Shown: one piece after another, positions 60,430 to 64,000 of the stretch
Layout of the letters: each line of letters begins with the position of its first letter
Position numbering within the stretch: position 1 is the stretch's first letter
DNA from: Clostridia bacterium
GTDB lineage: Bacteria > Bacillota > Clostridia > Oscillospirales > Acutalibacteraceae
NCBI GenBank assembly: GCA_017399405.1
Contig: JAFQCT010000016.1
Span: forward strand, 1 to 64,000
Length of the DNA: 64,000 nt
Direction of reading: 5' to 3'
Notes under the pieces: generated by a model
Database searches by the model: none
The model's input: the letters and a program-made list of their open reading frames with translations, nothing else
What the model was told of the DNA's origin: nothing
Translations under genes and position numbers: made by a program

Positions 60430-62412
60430 ATGAAAAACAGCAGAATTAAAAACATTATTAAAAAATATACAGAAATGTATCCGGTAACAATTCCTGCAGT
60501 TGTTGTCTGTGTGTTGTTATGTCTTGCATTGTTTCTTTATAATGTATATTTTGCTGTTGCGGGACTTTTGTTGATTGTAATACTTGTAATTATAGGGGTT
60601 GCAATCAACAATGTTAAGTTCAAAAAACTTGAAGGCACAGTTGCAGAACTCAATAAAAGAATTTCAGCAGATGAAAAATACGGTGAACTTCAGTATTTTC
60701 CGTTACCTGTTGTGATTTTTGATAATACAGATAAAATACTCTGGTATAATCAGTTGTTCAGTAAAGCATTTCTTCAAAACGGTGAGTTTCAGAGTGATGA
60801 TGTTAAACAGTTTACATCAGGGCAAGGTATTGCAATAGTTCGTGAAAAACATAGTATAGAGTGCGAGTTCGATAATAAAAAATATACCGTATTTTCATCA
60901 GCAATTGATTATAAAGAAGAAACTGCATATATTTTGTATTTTGTTGAAGACACAGAACTTAAAAATATAAAAGTAAAATATGAAAATACTCGTCCTGTGT
61001 TTATGCTTATAAATCTTGACAGTGTTGAAGATGCTTTAGGTGACTTGCGTGAAAGTCAGCAGTCAGATATTTTAAGTGAAGTTGAGCAGTTAGTTGAAAA
61101 TTGGCTTGAACATTACAATTGTATATTCCGTAAAATCAATAACAGCCGATTTATTGTAATATCTGATAGTGAAAATCTCGCAAAAATGAAAAAGGATAAA
61201 TTTTCAATCCTCTCAAAAGTTCGTGCCTATACATATAACGATAAGGTTGCAGGAATTACCTTGTCAGTAGGTGTAGGTACAGGTGAAAACCTTCCCGAGT
61301 GTGAAAAGATTGCCAGAAAATCACTTGATATGGCAATGGGTAGGGGCGGTGACCAGGTTGCAGTCAAAACCGCACATAATGATTATGAGTTCTTTGGCGG
61401 TGTCGCAAAAGGTATTGAAAAGCGTACAAAAGTCAGAACAAGAATGGTAGCCTCTGCAATAGGTGATAGCATCAATATAAGCAGTAATGTGCTTATTATG
61501 GGTCATCGTAATGCAGACCTTGATGCACTCGGTGCATCGGTGGGTGTTGCTATGATTTGTAAAGCATTGGGCAAAGATGCTAAAATTGTAATGTCATCAG
61601 AAACAACCCTTGCAATGCCACTTGCAAAACATCTTATTGCAAACGGATATGATGATTTACTTGTTGAACCACAAGATGCCCACGAATACCTTGAAGCAAA
61701 TACATTACTTGTTATTGTTGATACTCATAGAAAGAACTTTATTGAATATCCTGAATTGTTCGATTTAGTGCAAAAAGTAATCGTAATTGACCACCATAGA
61801 AAAGCGGCTGACTATATTACAAAATCAGTTATTTTCTATCACGAGCCAAATGCGTCATCGGCATCTGAAATGGTTACTGAACTTATTGAGTATGTGCCAT
61901 TTGATGTTAAAGTTTCAAAGACTTGTGCAGAAGCACTTATGTCAGGTATTACTCTTGATACAAAGAACTTTGTAATGAAAACAGGTGTAAGAACATTTGA
62001 AGCCGCAGCGTTTCTTCGTTCGTTAGGTGCTGACACAGTTACAGTTAAACAGTTGTTTGCAAACAGTATGGAAACACAGAAAGCAAAAAGCGAAATTGTG
62101 AAATCAGCGGCTATGTATAATGACTGTGCAATCGGTGTTGTTGATTTTGTTACTGACGATGTCCGTATTGTTGCGGGACAGGCAGCAGACGACCTTTTGA
62201 ATATTGATGGTGTAAATGCATCATTTGTATTATTCAGCACAAGTGATACTATAAATATTTCAGCCCGTTCTTACGGTGAAATAAATGTGCAGATTATAAT
62301 GGAAGAACTTGGCGGTGGCGGTCATCAAACTATGGCTGCAGCACAACTTCAGGGTGAAACATTTGATAATGCACTTGCATTACTTAAAAATGCTATTGAT
62401 AAATTAAATTAA
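60430..62412 (+). CDS. GdpP/YybT-type cyclic-di-AMP phosphodiesterase
   Basis: 660 residues. Degrades c-di-AMP and so controls potassium and wall homeostasis. Order: two membrane spans (about 18-60), PAS-like domain (about 80-180), degenerate GGDEF domain (about 190-310), DHH domain with GHRNADLDALGASVG (about 357) and DHHRK (about 455), and DHHA1 domain with GGGGHQTMAAAQ (about 625). ATG 60430 is used because AAAAGGTG precedes it. rplI follows after 19 bp and dnaB next, the conserved gdpP-rplI-dnaB order. Confidence 0.93.
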   Translation: MKNSRIKNIIKKYTEMYPVTIPAVVVCVLLCLALFLYNVYFAVAGLLLIVILVIIGVAINNVKFKKLEGTVAELNKRISADEKYGELQYFPLPVVIFDNTDKILWYNQLFSKAFLQNGEFQSDDVKQFTSGQGIAIVREKHSIECEFDNKKYTVFSSAIDYKEETAYILYFVEDTELKNIKVKYENTRPVFMLINLDSVEDALGDLRESQQSDILSEVEQLVENWLEHYNCIFRKINNSRFIVISDSENLAKMKKDKFSILSKVRAYTYNDKVAGITLSVGVGTGENLPECEKIARKSLDMAMGRGGDQVAVKTAHNDYEFFGGVAKGIEKRTKVRTRMVASAIGDSINISSNVLIMGHRNADLDALGASVGVAMICKALGKDAKIVMSSETTLAMPLAKHLIANGYDDLLVEPQDAHEYLEANTLLVIVDTHRKNFIEYPELFDLVQKVIVIDHHRKAADYITKSVIFYHEPNASSASEMVTELIEYVPFDVKVSKTCAEALMSGITLDTKNFVMKTGVRTFEAAAFLRSLGADTVTVKQLFANSMETQKAKSEIVKSAAMYNDCAIGVVDFVTDDVRIVAGQAADDLLNIDGVNASFVLFSTSDTINISARSYGEINVQIIMEELGGGGHQTMAAAQLQGETFDNALALLKNAIDKLN

Positions 62413-62431
62413 GCGAAAAGAGGTATATATA

Positions 62432-62872
62432 ATGGATGTTATTTTGAAAGCAGATGTTAAAGGATTAGGCAAAAAAGGTGAAAAGGTAAAGGCTTCTGAC
62501 GGTTATGCTCGTAACTTCCTTTTCCCTAAAGGACTTGCAGTAGAGGCAAATGCACAAAGCCTTACAGAACTTCGTAACCGTGAACAGTCAAATCAGCATA
62601 AAATTGATATGGAAGTTGCTGCTGCTAACGATTCTAAGGCAAAACTTCAGGGCAAAGTTGTAAAAATTACTGCAAAAGCAGGTAATAATGGTAAACTTTT
62701 CGGTTCAGTAACATCAAAAGAGGTTGCGGCTGAAATCACAAAACAGTACGGTGTAAAAGTTGATAAAAGAAAAATCACAATGGACGACATTAAAAACTTT
62801 GGCTCATATAAAATTGAAGTTAAACTCTATACAAATATTGTAGCAGAAATGACCGTAATGGTTGGAGAATAA
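62432..62872 (+). CDS. rplI: ribosomal protein L9 (bL9)
   Basis: 146 residues. The N-terminal domain binds 23S rRNA (MDVILKADVKGLGKKGEKVKASDGYARNFLFPKGLA), a long central helix (about 45-75) follows, and the C-terminal domain ends in EMTVMVGE. Standard length and standard place before dnaB. Confidence 0.96.
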   Translation: MDVILKADVKGLGKKGEKVKASDGYARNFLFPKGLAVEANAQSLTELRNREQSNQHKIDMEVAAANDSKAKLQGKVVKITAKAGNNGKLFGSVTSKEVAAEITKQYGVKVDKRKITMDDIKNFGSYKIEVKLYTNIVAEMTVMVGE

Positions 62873-62910
62873 TTTGTAACCGATAGTAAAAAACAATGGA
62901 GAAAAATGTT

Positions 62911-64000
62911 ATGGAAAGTAATTATTCAGCACTTGGCGATTTTGTATTGCCTCATAGTATGGACGCTGAACAAGCAGTATTGGGTGCCATTCTTAAAGAC
63001 CCTGACTGCCTTCATATTGTTGCAGATACGCTTAAATTAGAGCATCTTTTTGTACCACAGCATAAGGCTATCTATTCAGCAATTCTTAATATTGATACAA
63101 TGGGCAATCGTATTGACCCATTAGTTGTACTTGAACAGCTTAAGAAAGATGGTTCTTTTGATGATATCGGCGGTAAAGCATACCTTATGAAGCTTGCTGA
63201 GGCAGTGCCATCAACAAAAAATGTTGAGTCATACATAAAAATTATTATTGAAAAGTACTATCTTCGTACTTTAATGCTTACTGCCCGTGAAATTCTTGAC
63301 GAAACAGGCAATGAAAGTGCATCACCTGACGAACTTCTTAATAAGGCAGAACAGAAAATCTATGATATTCGTCGTGGTAAGAATACATCAGGTCCTGCAA
63401 AGGTTAGTGACATTATTGTTTCTGATGTTTTTGAGCGTCTTAAAAAACTTGCAAGTGCCGACCCTCAACAAAAAGAACAGTATATGGGTATCCCAACAGG
63501 ATTTTCATATCTTGACAAAGTTCTTGGTGGTGGTTTTCACCGTTCAGACCTTATAATCATTGGTGCTCGTCCTGCTATGGGTAAAACAAGTTTTGCTTTG
63601 AATGTTGCAAGAAATATTGCAATGAAAGGCAGAAAAGTGTTGTTCTTCTCACTTGAAATGTCAAAAGAACAGTTGGCACAGCGTATTATTTCAACTGAAG
63701 CAAGAATTATAAGTAATAAACTCAGAACAGGTGATGTAAGTCAGGCAGATTGGGAAAGACTTGGTCTTGCATTACAGAATCTTGTAAATTGTGAACTCTA
63801 TTTTGATGATAGTGCTAATATCAATGTTCACGAAATGAAAGCCCGTGCGTTGCGAATGAAAGATATTGATTGTATCGTAATCGACTATCTTCAACTTATG
63901 TCAGGCACAAAGCGTACTGATAACCGTGTAAACGAAGTTGGAGAAATCACTCGCGGACTTAAAATGATGGCTAAAGACCTTAATGTTCCTGTTGTAACTT
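62911..64000 (+). CDS. dnaB: replicative DNA helicase DnaB (5' part; runs off the window)
   Basis: The first 363 codons are present and remain open to the window edge. Hexameric helicase that unwinds DNA at the replication fork. The N-terminal primase-interaction domain begins LPHSMDAEQAVLGAIL; the linker lies around 155-185; the RecA-like domain has Walker A GARPAMGKTSFAL (about 217-229), FSLEMSKEQLAQR and DCIVIDYLQLM (about 322). ATG 62911 has GGAG nine bases upstream. No intein is seen in the visible part. Confidence 0.95.
   Translation, partial: MESNYSALGDFVLPHSMDAEQAVLGAILKDPDCLHIVADTLKLEHLFVPQHKAIYSAILNIDTMGNRIDPLVVLEQLKKDGSFDDIGGKAYLMKLAEAVPSTKNVESYIKIIIEKYYLRTLMLTAREILDETGNESASPDELLNKAEQKIYDIRRGKNTSGPAKVSDIIVSDVFERLKKLASADPQQKEQYMGIPTGFSYLDKVLGGGFHRSDLIIIGARPAMGKTSFALNVARNIAMKGRKVLFFSLEMSKEQLAQRIISTEARIISNKLRTGDVSQADWERLGLALQNLVNCELYFDDSANINVHEMKARALRMKDIDCIVIDYLQLMSGTKRTDNRVNEVGEITRGLKMMAKDLNVPVVT

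Noticed and set aside
1-64000. CRISPR arrays, insertion sequences, prophage genes, rRNA genes, T-box or known riboswitch leaders
   Set aside because: No regularly spaced repeat array, transposase, integrase, phage or rRNA sequence was seen. Leaders of metH, nadA, ecfA and zupT are too short for the usual riboswitches, and no T-box or SAM-, B12- or Mg-box hallmark was noticed.

Overview
The window is about 36% G+C by eye, gene-dense and mostly plus-strand. It looks like a chromosomal segment of an anaerobic, spore-forming Firmicute of class Clostridia, probably a gut Oscillospiraceae/Ruminococcaceae-type organism. The evidence is the sporulation genes spoIIGA-sigE and an uninterrupted sigK, a ClpE-type Clp ATPase, group II ECF transporter modules, RNase J, an L32 with four cysteines, strong AT-rich promoters and very short intergenic gaps. 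No plasmid, phage, insertion sequence or CRISPR array is visible. The species is an inference, not something read directly.

Layout. 1-1.9 kb: a two-gene ABC-2 export system that looks richer in G+C than its neighbours, followed by a non-coding stretch with a degenerate repeat. 1.9-6.6 kb: membrane acyltransferase, AIM24-like protein, NAD synthetase, GtrA protein and a membrane-bound MerR-type regulator behind a textbook MerR promoter. 6.7-13.9 kb: Rrf2 regulator, separate MetH reactivation protein and cobalamin-dependent methionine synthase, then cysteine desulfurase, IscU scaffold, quinolinate synthase and the tRNA thiolase MnmA, a coherent Fe-S/sulfur/NAD group. 14-19.8 kb: LytTR regulator with DUF3021 protein, Nudix hydrolase, beta-mannosidase, lipoprotein and an unknown membrane protein. 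19.8-25 kb: MtaB (minus strand), D,D-carboxypeptidase, Pgi, a small P-loop protein, YceD and L32.

25-40.5 kb is a long run of housekeeping genes: DUF512 radical SAM protein, Der, RuvCAB, GlmM, an rRNA methyltransferase-like protein, EcfA1-EcfA2-EcfT, TruA, a DUF5711-like protein, CvpA, PgsA and ClpE. A four-tRNA cluster (Gly-Arg-His-Gln) lies at 41.8-42.2 kb. 42.3-51.4 kb holds a ZIP metal transporter, sigK, a GH63-like glycosidase, a BofC-like protein (minus strand), a class A PBP, RuvX, SpoIIGA and SigE. 51.5-58.3 kb holds a GlpA/GlpB-like/DUF1667 redox operon, a GH29 fucosidase, a GPH sugar symporter and RNase HI. 58.5 kb to the end holds RNase J, the GdpP-type c-di-AMP phosphodiesterase, L9 and the start of replicative helicase DnaB, which runs off the window.

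Most of the content is conserved core genome, and I do not see an obviously new multi-gene system. The best leads are regulatory. Both sporulation sigma loci have a terminator hairpin directly in front of the first gene, with promoter-like -10 elements in the hairpin loop. A perfect dyad covers the iscS promoter next to an Rrf2 gene. A transmembrane MerR regulator has a dyad in a 19-bp promoter spacer. At least four families of short dispersed intergenic repeats, some doubling as terminators, are scattered through the window.
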